A stretch of DNA of 64,000 nt from Streptantibioticus silvisoli (GCF_027947535.2 NZ_JAAGKO020000019.1:1-64000); one strand, 5' to 3'. Positions 54,165 through 62,957 are shown, numbered from the stretch's first letter. The notes: generated from the letters alone by a model not told the origin. Numbers and translations: made by a program.

Positions 54165-54830
54165 TCATCCGGTCCACCCGCCGATGCCGGACTGGCGGGC
54201 CACGGCGAAGCCCTCGGCGCGTTCGCAGCCGGCCATCGCTCCGTGCATCGCGTCGACCCGCTCGATGGCGTCGAGGTCCAGCGGCCGGAACCCGGGGCGG
54301 CTTTTCGCGTAGGGCGCGAGGGCGGCCGACTTGCGGTCGGCGACCGCGCCGATGTCGACGAACGCCGTCGGCCGGAAACGGGCGAACGCCGGCGTGCGGA
54401 TCTCGCCGGGCCGGAACTGGTACAGGTCGTACCGGGCGTTGCGTCCGGCCGCCTGCACCGCGCGCGCGGTGACGACGTGGTCGGCGTGGCTGTCACCGTC
54501 CCAGTGGGTGATGACCAGACTCGGGGCGAACTCCCCGACCACCTCGTCGATCAGGGCCACCGCGCGGACCTCGCCCAGTTCGGACACCTGTCGGTGGACT
54601 CCGTCGGCCGCCCATCGCAGCGTGCAGCCGAGCACCTCGGCGGCCTGCTCCGCTGCGGCGCGGCGCTCGTGCGCCCCCGGCGGGGCCTCGGGCATCGCCA
54701 GCACCAGCGTCATCACCTCGGCGCCGGCGTCGGCCAGGACCGCCAGCGTGCCGCCCGCCGCGATCTCGGCGTCGTCGGGATGCGCGACGACGGCGAGCAC
54801 CCGCCGGCCGGTGGCGGTCAATGCCGCCAC
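54165..54830 (-). CDS. PIG-L/LmbE-family zinc deacetylase
   Basis: The protein has 221 residues: RVLAVVAHPDDAEIAAGGTL carries the zinc motif AHPDDAE and THWDGDSHADHVVTARAVQA the second, HxDH-type metal site. The C-terminal part (GFRPLDLDAIERVDAMHGAM) is typical. Relatives remove acetyl from N-acetylglucosamine-linked compounds (PIG-L, MshB, BshB and tailoring enzymes of glycopeptides). The start overlaps the epimerase stop by 13 bp; a 96-bp gap follows to the pentapeptide gene. It probably frees a sugar amine for later acylation or amide formation. Confidence 0.9.
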   Translation of the reverse strand: MAALTATGRRVLAVVAHPDDAEIAAGGTLAVLADAGAEVMTLVLAMPEAPPGAHERRAAAEQAAEVLGCTLRWAADGVHRQVSELGEVRAVALIDEVVGEFAPSLVITHWDGDSHADHVVTARAVQAAGRNARYDLYQFRPGEIRTPAFARFRPTAFVDIGAVADRKSAALAPYAKSRPGFRPLDLDAIERVDAMHGAMAGCERAEGFAVARQSGIGGWTG

Positions 54831-55738
54831 CCGTAGAACGCCTCGGCCTTGGCCAGCACGCTCTCGTCCAGGCGGCCGTACCAGTCCAGGGACTCGGCCA
54901 GTGACGCCTGCCAGTCGGAGAGGCGGAGATCACCGAGCACGGTGGTCAGGTCGGTGATGTCCGCGGTGAGCACCGTGTGCGGCGTCTCCCCGGGTCGCAT
55001 CGGCAGGTGGCGGACTCCGGCGGTGTTGCCGAAGTACGCGTTGACCGCGGCGCACACGTCGTTCACCGAGATCGGGACGCCGCTGCCGCAGTCCGGCAGG
55101 ACGTCGGTCCGTTCGGCGCGGGTGAAGCGGACGGTCTGGTCGGCCAAATCGCGCGAGAAGACCATGTCGACGATCTGCTCGCCGTCGCCCCAGATCTCGA
55201 TGGGGTACCCGAGCTTCGCCTGGGCGGCGAAAGCGGGGACGATCTTGCGGATGGGCAGCAGGGCCTGCCCCGGGCCGTACGCGTTGAACAGGCGGAGCGA
55301 CATGATGCGGGTGTCACCGCCGGCCGCGTTGAACATGGCCGCGAACTGCTCGGCCGCGCTCTTGGTGACGGTGTAGGTGTTGAGCCAGACGTTCGGCTTG
55401 CCCGGATAGAACACGCGCGGCACGCCGGCCGCCGTGGCCTGTTCGAACACCGTCACCGTGCCGCCGATGTTGATGTCGATGGCCTCGTGGGTGGTCTCCT
55501 GGAGCTCGGCCGTGCCGAGGACGCCGGCGAGGTGGTAGACCTCGTCGGCGCCGGCGAAGACCTTCGCCATCAGGTCGGTGTCGCGGACGTCCCCGCGCAC
55601 GTGCTCGGCGTCCACCAGCAGACCCTTGCTGCCGGGCGGCAGCAGGTCGACCTGGACCACCTCGTGGCCCTCGTCGAGCAGGTACTGCGCGATGGTGCTT
55701 CCGAGGAATCCGCTTCCACCGGTCACGATCGTCTTCAA
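54818..55738 (-). CDS. NAD-dependent nucleotide-sugar epimerase/dehydratase
   Basis: This 306-residue extended SDR has MKTIVTGGSGFLGSTIAQYL (GxxGFLG), VYHLAGVLGTAELQETTHEA, the active site NTYTVTKSAAEQFAAM with YxxxK, and SLRLFNAYGPGQALLPIRKI with the sugar-nucleotide signature NAYGPGQ. VDMVFSRDLADQTVRFT follows. It is GalE/UDP-glucuronate-epimerase-like. The ATG at 55738 follows AAGAGGATC. With the dehydrogenase upstream it should make a modified UDP- or GDP-sugar acid such as a uronic acid epimer. Confidence 0.9.
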   Translation of the reverse strand: MKTIVTGGSGFLGSTIAQYLLDEGHEVVQVDLLPPGSKGLLVDAEHVRGDVRDTDLMAKVFAGADEVYHLAGVLGTAELQETTHEAIDINIGGTVTVFEQATAAGVPRVFYPGKPNVWLNTYTVTKSAAEQFAAMFNAAGGDTRIMSLRLFNAYGPGQALLPIRKIVPAFAAQAKLGYPIEIWGDGEQIVDMVFSRDLADQTVRFTRAERTDVLPDCGSGVPISVNDVCAAVNAYFGNTAGVRHLPMRPGETPHTVLTADITDLTTVLGDLRLSDWQASLAESLDWYGRLDESVLAKAEAFYGWRH

Positions 55739-55787
55739 TTGATCCTCTTCTTTTCTGAGAAGGTCGTCCGGGAAAGGCGACGAGGCA

Positions 55788-57089
55788 TCAGGACGGCTGG
55801 GCGCCGATTTCGAGATACCTGGCCGGACCGTCGGCCAGTTCCGAGCGGAAGGACCCCATGTTGTCGATGACGACGGGCGGCTTGTCCGCGTCGCGAACGA
55901 CCTCGGGCAGTGCGGCGTAGGCGCGGTGCGCGGTGACGACGATCAAGGTCCCGAGCGTGCCGACCCCGCCGGGGAAGTCGAGCGGGCCGGCTCCGCCGCT
56001 CATCGTCCGCACCTCGTCGGCGGTGAAGTACGGGTCGTGCACCAGGGTTTCCGCGCCGCGCCGTCGCAGTGCCGCGGCCAGCGCGAGCCCGGGCGACCCC
56101 TCGGCGATCCGGACGTCCGGGGTGTAGCTGATGCCGAGGATCCCGTACGGGCCCGGGCCGGCGGACATCACCCACTCCGCGAGGAGGTCGGCGTACCCGG
56201 CGTTCCACTCCATCGCGGAGCGCACCATGGGCAGGGCGTCCGCCGCGGACCGGTCGACCGCGAAGTGCGGGCTGAGCGGGATGCAGTAGCCCCCGATTCC
56301 CAGGGACGGGTGGTAGGTCGGCACGTTCCACTTGGTGCCGGCCAGCCGCAGGACCTCCGTCATGTCGAGGTCCGGGTACGCGTCGCGCAGCTGGTTCGCG
56401 AGGACCAGGTCGACGTACCGGAAGAGGTTCTCGACGGGCTTGGTGAGCGCGGCGTGGATCCAGTCGCGGGCGAAGTGGACCTGCTCGGTCACCGGCGCGT
56501 AGAGGTCTGCGAGCAGACCGCGGGAGCGTTCGGCGGCCACGCCCACGACGCGGGGAAGCGTGCGCACGTTCATGTCGGGCGAGAGCATCCAGTCGCGCCG
56601 CGGCGCGGTCGCCAGGTGTACCCGGTCGTCCCCGGCGAAGGCCGGGCCGACCGACTCGGCGAGCCAGGACGGGCTGACCGTGCTCTCCAGCACCACCAGC
56701 GACTCCCTGGCGCCGTCGCGCGCGGCGACGAGGCGGGCGAGCACGTCGTGGAGGGGGCCGGTCAACGGTACGCCGTTACGGTCGGTGTTGACGCAGATGA
56801 TGTGGACGTCCGCCGCGTGCCAGTCGGCGCTGTCGCTGAGCACGGCCGTCAGCCGGCCGCTGGAGAGCGCGTCGGGGTCGAGGTGTACGCGGTCCTCGAA
56901 TCCGGGCAGCGGAACCCGGCCGGCGTTGACGGCCGCGACCCGGTCCCGGTCCACGTCGATCACCACCACGGGGAAGCCGGCGGCCACGAAGGCCTCGGCC
57001 GCGGACAGGCCGATGAAACCGGCTCCCCACACCGCGATGTGGGCCGAGCGCGTCCGTACCGCCTCCTGCAGCGTCCGGTCGGTGTCCAT
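55788..57089 (-). CDS. UDP-glucose/GDP-mannose-type nucleotide-sugar dehydrogenase
   Basis: About 433 residues: IAVWGAGFIGLSAAEAFVAA (GxGxxG), VHIICVNTDRNGVPLTG, VVLESTVSPSWLAES, AALTKPVENLFRYVDLVLAN (central domain with Lys), and SLGIGGYCIPLSPHF with the catalytic Cys of GxGGxCxP. YGILGISYTPDVRIAEGSPG starts the C-terminal nucleotide-sugar domain. This NAD-dependent four-electron oxidation gives UDP-glucuronate, UDP-ManNAcA or similar. The ATG at 57089 is chosen over TTG at 57104 because GAGGAG lies seven bases before it; the upstream stop is four bases away. Confidence 0.9.
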   Translation of the reverse strand: MDTDRTLQEAVRTRSAHIAVWGAGFIGLSAAEAFVAAGFPVVVIDVDRDRVAAVNAGRVPLPGFEDRVHLDPDALSSGRLTAVLSDSADWHAADVHIICVNTDRNGVPLTGPLHDVLARLVAARDGARESLVVLESTVSPSWLAESVGPAFAGDDRVHLATAPRRDWMLSPDMNVRTLPRVVGVAAERSRGLLADLYAPVTEQVHFARDWIHAALTKPVENLFRYVDLVLANQLRDAYPDLDMTEVLRLAGTKWNVPTYHPSLGIGGYCIPLSPHFAVDRSAADALPMVRSAMEWNAGYADLLAEWVMSAGPGPYGILGISYTPDVRIAEGSPGLALAAALRRRGAETLVHDPYFTADEVRTMSGGAGPLDFPGGVGTLGTLIVVTAHRAYAALPEVVRDADKPPVVIDNMGSFRSELADGPARYLEIGAQPS

Positions 57090-57093
57090 GGAG

Positions 57094-58311
57094 TCACTCC
57101 TCAACGTTCGTCAGGGGGACGGTCAGTTGGCGCGGCGCGGCGGTCCGGGCCGAGTGCTGGAGGGTCAGGGTCCGGCCGGCGCACTCCTGCGGGCCGACGA
57201 CGGCGAACCAGGACTCGTCGGTCACCGGCAGGTGGCTCAGCACGTTGCCCAGCCGCGTGACGCCCCAGCGCTCCCGGACCCGGTAGCCGCTGCGGCGCAG
57301 CGCGGCCGCCGCGGCCAGGAAGAAGTCGTCGTCGGCGCACTGGAGGTCCAGCAGGTGGACCATGGGTGTTCCGGACGGCGCGAGCAGCGCCGCCATCCGT
57401 TCGGCCGACCCGGCCGTGCTCCAGCACGTCGAAGCCCCGGTGCCGAGGCCGCCGGCCAGCGCGTGGTAGCCGCCGCCCTCGGCCACCACCTGTCCGCCGG
57501 GATCGGTGATCTCGAAGCAGAGGTCGCTGCGGTACTCGGTGACGTCCGCCAGGTTCCAGTCGAGCCGGCACGGCAGACCGACCCGGTCCAGGTACCGCAT
57601 GACGCGGTCGACCTGGGCGCCCCTGCCGGTCAGCGCCGGCTCCAGCGCGGTGACCTCCCGCAGTTGCGCGGTCACCGGCTGGTCGTGGTCGATCTTGGAC
57701 AGCCGGCTCAGCCGATCGCACAACTGGGCCGCGTCGCCGGCCGGTTCCTCCCCCTTGCGCCAGCGATGCAGTATGTCGCGGGCCTCCGTGGCGCCGAGAC
57801 CGCATTCGTCGGCGAGGGTGTCGACGACGCGGTGGTCGCGAAGCGTCACGACGCAGCCCGTGCCGGCGAGGAGCGCGGCCCACAGCCGCAGCATGGTGAG
57901 CTGGGCGGCGAACTCGTCCGGCTCGTTGCACATGGTGGCCACCAGTTGCGTCCACGAGCGCAGGGGCTTGCGCTGATGGCGGGCGACGGTGACGGCGGCG
58001 GCGACCAGGGTGGGCTCGGCGGGCCGGAGGGCGTCCGCCCCCGACACCGCCCGCAGCAGCGCGACGAGCGCGTTGGCCGTCAGCGCGACGTGGCGGCCGC
58101 CCCGGTCGACGAAGTCGAAGATCCGCCCGGCCGCCGCCGAGCCGAACGTCAGATAATCGCTGACATACGAGAGGGGCGCGCTCCGTACCTGGGCATACCC
58201 GAAAGTCGATGCGACTTCCAGAAAGAGAGCCTCTGCACTGTTTATTCTTTCAGCATCCTCGCCGACCACATCCTTGAAACCGGGCGGTAGCATTCCCAGG
58301 CGGCGCCTCAA
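57094..58311 (-). CDS. Divergent HisRS/HisZ-like protein
   Basis: About 405 residues. It starts RRLGMLPPGFKDVVGEDAER like HisRS/HisZ (LPPGxxDxxxxEA). It continues RIFDFVDRGGRHVALTANAL (motif similar to LRPDLT), ARHQRKPLRSWTQLVATMCN where motif 2 FRxE is changed to ARHQ, and GLPCRLDWNLADVTEYRSDL with AEGGGYHALAGGLG in place of RGLDYY and GGGRYD. The last ~85 residues look like the anticodon-binding fold, which HisZ lacks. It is thus a HisRS paralogue with altered catalytic loops. No HisG is nearby, so a histidine-biosynthesis role is unlikely. Start uncertain: TTG 58311 follows GAGG at five bases; ATG 58293 is the alternative. It is first in the leftward operon. Confidence 0.65.
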   Translation of the reverse strand: MRRRLGMLPPGFKDVVGEDAERINSAEALFLEVASTFGYAQVRSAPLSYVSDYLTFGSAAAGRIFDFVDRGGRHVALTANALVALLRAVSGADALRPAEPTLVAAAVTVARHQRKPLRSWTQLVATMCNEPDEFAAQLTMLRLWAALLAGTGCVVTLRDHRVVDTLADECGLGATEARDILHRWRKGEEPAGDAAQLCDRLSRLSKIDHDQPVTAQLREVTALEPALTGRGAQVDRVMRYLDRVGLPCRLDWNLADVTEYRSDLCFEITDPGGQVVAEGGGYHALAGGLGTGASTCWSTAGSAERMAALLAPSGTPMVHLLDLQCADDDFFLAAAAALRRSGYRVRERWGVTRLGNVLSHLPVTDESWFAVVGPQECAGRTLTLQHSARTAAPRQLTVPLTNVEE

Positions 58312-58436
58312 AGTGTCCTCGTACCTCCTCAGCGACGTCCTTCGACCGTCGGCAGCGAGAATCCGCTGCCGCCTGCTCCGGCCCGTTCGCCTTCGACGCG
58401 GGTTCCTCGCAGTCGGCGAAAACGCTAGAGCGGACG

Positions 58437-58489
58437 TGTCAACGCGCCGTACACCCGCCGCGATGCGCCGCGTGTACGCGCGATGTACG
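58437..58489 (-). promoter_or_regulatory. Candidate SARP operator and -35 of the leftward operon
   Basis: On the minus strand CGTACAT-CGCG-CGTACAC (about 58489-58472) gives two heptamers with 11-bp spacing. A further TGTACGG lies at 58453-58447, followed by TTGACA at 58442-58437 with the same 11-bp period. SARPs bind such repeats just upstream of, or overlapping, the -35. No good -10 is visible, which suits an activator-dependent promoter. Confidence 0.5.
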
Positions 58490-58561
58490 CCGCTCCTGTA
58501 GTGCGGGTTCAGCCGTCCCGGATGACGGCGGAGCACTTCCCCCGGCCACCTCGAACTCGCA

Positions 58562-58589
58562 TTGACGCCCTTTGAGGTGCCGGTATAGC
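58562..58589 (+). promoter_or_regulatory. Candidate promoter of the aminotransferase operon
   Basis: TTGACG (58562-58567), a 16-bp spacer, then TATAGC (58584-58589). The start of transcription would fall near 58596, giving a leader of about 37 bases before the ATG at 58633. Confidence 0.6.
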
Positions 58590-58632
58590 GTCTGCGTCTT
58601 CATGTGATCCCGACAGCGGGGAGCGACTCTTC

Positions 58633-59832
58633 ATGCAGCCTGCGCGGCGTACGCCGGGAAGCCCTTACTCGGTCTATTCGGAAATGTCCGCGCTGGCTCG
58701 GCGTACGGGCTCCGTTAATCTCGGCCAGGGCTTTCCCGACTGGAATCCGCCCGAGCCGCTGCTCGCCGCCGCATCCCACGCCATATCCCACGGGGATCAC
58801 CAATATCCGCCCGTGCGCGGTCTGCCGGAACTGCGCCGCGCGGTCTCCGCCGACCTCGCGCTGCGCTGCGGGATCGAGGTGGACCCGGAGACCGAGGTGG
58901 TGATCACGGCGGGTGCCACCGAGGGACTCACCGCGGCGATCCTCGCCCTGGTCGGTGAGGGCGACGAGGTGGTGTTCCCCGAGCCGTTCTACGACGCGTA
59001 CCCGGCCGCCGTCACGATGGCCGGCGGTGTCCCGGTGACCGTCCCGCTGACCGGCCCGGACTACGTGCTCGACGAGGCGGGCCTCGCGGCGGCGGTCTCA
59101 CCGCGCACCCGCATGATCCTGCTCAACACGCCGAACAACCCGACGGGTCGCGTCCTCACCCGGCCGGAACTCGACGCGGTCGCCCGTACGGCGGCGGCAC
59201 ACGATCTGATCGTGCTGGTCGACGAGGTCTACGAACACCTCGTGTACGACGGCCGCGAGCACCTCTCGCCGGCGGCCGTGCCCGGAATGCGCTCCCGGAC
59301 GCTCACCGTCGGTTCCGCCGCCAAGACGTTCTCCGCGACCGGGTGGAAGGTGGGCTGGGTGAGCGGGCCGGCCGAACTGGTGGGGGCGGTGGCGCGCGTC
59401 AAGCAATACCTGTCGTTCGCCACCCAGGGCCCGCTCCAGACCGCGGTGGTGGCGGGACTGAACCTGCCGGCGTCCTACTTCGCGGACCTGCGCGGCGCGA
59501 TGGAACGTCGCCGTGACCTGCTCTGTGCCGGTCTCACCGCGGCCGGTTTCGCCGTGACCCGGCCGGAGGGCGGCTACTTCGTCCTGGCCGACGCCAGCGG
59601 TCTGGGTGTCACCGACGCCGCGGACTACGCCGACTGGCTCGCCCGTCACGGCAAGGTGGTCGCCATTCCCGGCGGTACCTATTTCACCGACGCGCGGTCC
59701 GGCGCGCATCTGCTGCGCTTCGCGTTCTGCAAGACCGACGAGGCCCTGAGGACCGCCGTCGCCCGGCTGTCCGGCCTGCGGGACATCGCGGACGCGTACC
59801 GGGCACCGGCGTCGCGCGGACGGACGCCGTGA
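58633..59832 (+). CDS. Class I/II PLP aminotransferase
   Basis: The protein has 399 residues. VNLGQGFPDWNPPEPLLAAA, HQYPPVRGLPELRRAVSADL, ITAGATEGLTAAILALVGEG and MILLNTPNNPTGRVLTRPEL (Asn for the PLP ring), then VLVDEVYEHLVYDG, TVGSAAKTFSATGWKVGWVS with the PLP Lys, and LLRFAFCKTDEAL with the carboxylate-binding Arg. It is close to methionine/kynurenine-type aminotransferases of fold I. It should make or use an alpha-amino acid or 2-oxo acid precursor. GGGGAG lies about nine bases before the ATG. First gene of the rightward operon, with a candidate promoter at 58562. Confidence 0.9.
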   Translation: MQPARRTPGSPYSVYSEMSALARRTGSVNLGQGFPDWNPPEPLLAAASHAISHGDHQYPPVRGLPELRRAVSADLALRCGIEVDPETEVVITAGATEGLTAAILALVGEGDEVVFPEPFYDAYPAAVTMAGGVPVTVPLTGPDYVLDEAGLAAAVSPRTRMILLNTPNNPTGRVLTRPELDAVARTAAAHDLIVLVDEVYEHLVYDGREHLSPAAVPGMRSRTLTVGSAAKTFSATGWKVGWVSGPAELVGAVARVKQYLSFATQGPLQTAVVAGLNLPASYFADLRGAMERRRDLLCAGLTAAGFAVTRPEGGYFVLADASGLGVTDAADYADWLARHGKVVAIPGGTYFTDARSGAHLLRFAFCKTDEALRTAVARLSGLRDIADAYRAPASRGRTP

Positions 59833-59932
59833 CCGGCGCCCCTCCCCGGCCGTGCGGCGATGCGCCGCCGCCGGGGGCGACACCGCACGGCCGTACGCCG
59901 TGACCGCTTTCTGAGGACGTGGAGGTTTTCAA

Positions 59933-61129
59933 GTGACCGTTCTGGTCGTCGCCGTCGGCCCACCGGTACTGGAGCAGGAGCTCGTCCGCGCGGGCCACAC
60001 GGACTTCGTGTCGGTGGTTCCGGAGGCGTACGCCGGACTGCGCGGCGACGGCCACCCGGTGGTCCCGGTGCGGTCGTTGGACGACTACGCTGCGCTCGCC
60101 GCCGTGGCCCGTGCCCATCCGGGGGCCGGCGCAGTACTGACCGTGCAGGAGGAAGGCATGCGGGCCGCGGCCTTTCTGCGCGACCTGCTCGGCCTGCCGG
60201 GCGCCGGGCTCGGCGAGGCCGTCCGTTTCACCGACAAGACGCTGATGAAACGCCTGCTGGCAGCCGCTGGGCTGCCGGTGGCCGCGAACACCCGGGTCGC
60301 CTCCCTGGACGCCGTACCCGCTGCGGCCGAACTGATCGGCTGGCCCGTCGTGGTCAAACCGGCGGCCGGCGGAGGGACCGAGAACGTGTGGCGCGCCGAC
60401 GGACCGGCGCACCTGGAGCGCTTGGCCGCCGAGGGCCACCTCGCCCCGCTGAGCGCCTGCGGTTCCCTCGTGGTCGAGGCCTTCGTCGACGTCCGCACCG
60501 AGTACCACTGCGACGCCCTGCACGTCGGTGGCCGGGAGGTCTACGCCCACGTGGGACGCTACCCGGCACCGCTCCTCGCCGGACTCGGAGCAACGGGCGG
60601 CACCACGCTGCTGCCGGACACCGATCCGGTCGCGGCCGCCGTACTCGACCTGCACCGCGCCTCCCTGCGTGCGCTGGGGCAGACCGACGGTTTCACCCAC
60701 GGCGAGTTCTTCGGCACGCCCGACGGCCTCATGGTCGGCGAGGTGGCCGCCCGGCCCGGCGGCGCCGGCCTGCCGCGGGCACTGTTCCACCAGTACGGCA
60801 TCGACGTGCGGGCCTGGGCGGTCGACCTCGCGCTGGACCGCCCGCTGCGCCCGGTGGGCGGGGCCCGCGCCGACGTGATCAGCTGGCTCACGCTGCCCGC
60901 CCGTCCCGGACGGATTCACCACGTCAGCAGTGCGAAGGACCTGAGGGAACTGCCCGGCGTGATCGAGGCGGTCATGCGCTACGGCCCGGGCGACCTGTTC
61001 GATCGGCCGCGGTCGTCCATCGCCTACGCCGGCCACGTCTACCTGGCCTCGACGTCCCCGGAGGAGGCCACCACGGACATCGAACGCGTCCTGGCGGCCT
61101 ACCGGTTCGAGCTGGACACCGACGCCTGA
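59933..61129 (+). CDS. ATP-grasp ligase
   Basis: The protein has 398 residues: MTVLVVAVGPPVLEQELVRA, AVLTVQEEGMRAAAFLRDLL, VRFTDKTLMKRLLAAAGLPV, the ATP loop GWPVVVKPAAGGGTENV, and TDGFTHGEFFGTPDGLMVGE followed by VAARPGGAGLPRAL for metal and ATP. This is the carboxylate-amine ligase type (as in L-amino acid ligases and BtrJ/biotin-carboxylase-like enzymes) that forms an amide through an acyl phosphate. With no NRPS in the cluster it is the best candidate for the peptide or amide bond. The GTG at 59933 follows GGAGG. A 100-bp gap separates it from the aminotransferase. Confidence 0.85.
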   Translation: MTVLVVAVGPPVLEQELVRAGHTDFVSVVPEAYAGLRGDGHPVVPVRSLDDYAALAAVARAHPGAGAVLTVQEEGMRAAAFLRDLLGLPGAGLGEAVRFTDKTLMKRLLAAAGLPVAANTRVASLDAVPAAAELIGWPVVVKPAAGGGTENVWRADGPAHLERLAAEGHLAPLSACGSLVVEAFVDVRTEYHCDALHVGGREVYAHVGRYPAPLLAGLGATGGTTLLPDTDPVAAAVLDLHRASLRALGQTDGFTHGEFFGTPDGLMVGEVAARPGGAGLPRALFHQYGIDVRAWAVDLALDRPLRPVGGARADVISWLTLPARPGRIHHVSSAKDLRELPGVIEAVMRYGPGDLFDRPRSSIAYAGHVYLASTSPEEATTDIERVLAAYRFELDTDA

Positions 61130-61238
61130 CCTCCCGACGGCGGGGCTCGCGGCCCGAAGGGGGCCGTCCCGGGGCTCCGGGACCGGCGAGCCGCCGAGGG
61201 GGCGAACCACCGAACGCGGTAAGGATGATGTTGTTTTC

Positions 61239-62582
61239 ATGATCGACCGGCTTGTCCGCCCCGGTCAGTGGACCCTGACGCAGCGCGTACTGCCACCGGC
61301 CGGCCTGCCCCGGCGGCTGTGCACGCAGTCGGCGATTGCCGCGGTGGGTGGGGGTACCTACCTCACGGGCGGTGTGGTCTTCTTCAGCCTCTACACAGGA
61401 CTGCCGGCGACGCAGATCGGGCTGGGCTTCTCGTTCGCCGGTCTGCTGGGGCTGGTCGGATCGCTGCCGGCCGGGCATCTCGCCGACCGGTTCGGCGGCA
61501 GGAGGGTCTGGCTGGCCGGAGCGGTGGTGACCGCCGCGGGGTTCGGTGCCTATCCGTTCGCGAGCGGGTTCTGGTCGTTCCTGCTGGTGATGGCGGTCGC
61601 CACGGTCGGTCAGCTGCTCGCCGGCTCCGGGCAGGGCCTCTACGCGGTCGCCGCCCTGCCGGCCGGCGACCGGGTCCGGGTGCTGTCGTTCGTCCGCGCG
61701 TACAAGAACGTCGGCTTCACCGTCGGCAGCGGGCTCGGCACGGCCGTCCTGGCCCTCGATTCCCGGGTCGCGCTGCTGGCTCTGGTGCTGGCCAACTCGG
61801 TCGGCATGCTGGTCAACGCGGCCCACGTCGCACGGATGCCGGTCGCGCACGCCACCGGGCCGGCCGGCCACCGGCCGCGTCCGAGGCCGTGGAGCGTGCT
61901 GCGCGACCGGCCGTACCTGGCGCTCGCGACACTGCTCAGCATGGTGAGCATCCTCAACGTCACCATCTTCAGCGACGTGATCCCGCTGTGGGCGATCACC
62001 ATGACCGACGTGCCGAAGCCGGTGCTGGGCGTGCTCGTCGCGCTGAACACGGTGATGGCGGTGGCCTTGCAGGTGCCGGCCACCCGCGGCGCCGGGACCA
62101 CCGCCGGCGCCGCGCGGCTGGCCCGGCGTGCGGCCTGGTCCATGGCCGCGGCCTGCCCGGTCCTCGCCCTGAGCGGGGCGACCCACGGCTGGCTGACCGT
62201 GGTCGTGCTGGGCGTGGCCGTGGTCCTCACCACGATGACGGAGCTGTGGATATCCGCTGCCCAGTGGTTCGTCAACACCGACCTGCCGCCTGCGGACCGC
62301 CGGGGCGCGTACGCCGGGGCGAGCCGCATGCTGAACAGCGTGTTCCAGATGATCGGCCCGGCTTCCACCACGTTCCTGGCCATTCGCACCGGCGGCTGGG
62401 GCTGGTGGGTGGTCGCGGCCCTGTTCGCCGCGTGCGCCTTCGCCGTCCGTCCGGCGATGACCGCGGCGACCCGTCGCCCCCGCTACGGCGAACGTACCGT
62501 GCGGGTGCCCGACACCGCTCCGGCCGTGGCGCGGGTGCCCGTCACCGGACGGAGCACCGTGCGGTCGGGGGCGCGTCCGTGA
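61239..62582 (+). CDS. MFS efflux transporter
   Basis: This 447-residue protein has about 12 hydrophobic segments. LPAGHLADRFGGRRVWLAGA is the MFS loop 2-3 motif and FVRAYKNVGFTVGSGLGTAV a motif-C-like glycine-rich helix. The Arg-rich tail (ATRRPRYGERTVRVPD) is cytoplasmic. Its position at the end of the rightward operon suggests export of, and resistance to, the product. The start is ATG at 61239; the 109-bp gap before it contains a GC-rich imperfect hairpin. Confidence 0.85.
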   Translation: MIDRLVRPGQWTLTQRVLPPAGLPRRLCTQSAIAAVGGGTYLTGGVVFFSLYTGLPATQIGLGFSFAGLLGLVGSLPAGHLADRFGGRRVWLAGAVVTAAGFGAYPFASGFWSFLLVMAVATVGQLLAGSGQGLYAVAALPAGDRVRVLSFVRAYKNVGFTVGSGLGTAVLALDSRVALLALVLANSVGMLVNAAHVARMPVAHATGPAGHRPRPRPWSVLRDRPYLALATLLSMVSILNVTIFSDVIPLWAITMTDVPKPVLGVLVALNTVMAVALQVPATRGAGTTAGAARLARRAAWSMAAACPVLALSGATHGWLTVVVLGVAVVLTTMTELWISAAQWFVNTDLPPADRRGAYAGASRMLNSVFQMIGPASTTFLAIRTGGWGWWVVAALFAACAFAVRPAMTAATRRPRYGERTVRVPDTAPAVARVPVTGRSTVRSGARP

Positions 62583-62819
62583 ACCGCCGGGTGTGACCCG
62601 TGAGCACCCGGCTCCGGGCGGCCCCGCGCGCGGTCGGCCGGAGCCCGGGGAGCGGGCACGGCAGCCCCGCCCCCCGTACGTCCCCGGAGGGCCCCGTTGC
62701 GTGGACACTGAAAGCAAGCACGTAAACCGATGCTCCTTGCGGGGTCACGTCTTGCCGCGACGTGGCGGGGCAACGGGGTGGGACAGTGAGGATTCGAGGA
62801 GGCTGACCATGTCGTCGCG
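62583..62819. other. Short spacer between the transporter and the recombinase remnant
   Basis: GGCTCCGG and CCGGAGCC at about 62610 and 62637 can form an 8-bp stem and may end the cluster operon. No gene is seen; homology to copies A and B begins at about 62820. Confidence 0.4.
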
Positions 62820-62957
62820 CCGTGTCGAGTGGCGTTCCTGTTGCTGCGGCGGTGCTGCTTCGCCACGCCCTTGCCTGCGGACCACGACGACGTGGCGGCC
62901 TTCTTCCGGTTGTGCTTGCGCCAGTCGTCGCAGATGCGGGAGTACGCCATGAGGAAG
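62820..62957 (-). pseudogene. Serine recombinase N-terminal tip (copy C)
   Basis: [17 protein letters not shown] and [18 protein letters not shown] remain, after which unrelated sequence begins at about 62818. Only about 45 codons survive. It again has Cys where the catalytic Ser is expected. Confidence 0.7.

Noticed and set aside
52659-54836. 725-residue open frame on the plus strand
   Set aside because: Antisense to the pentapeptide and PIG-L genes; its regular Gln/Gly/Val pattern only mirrors the repeats.
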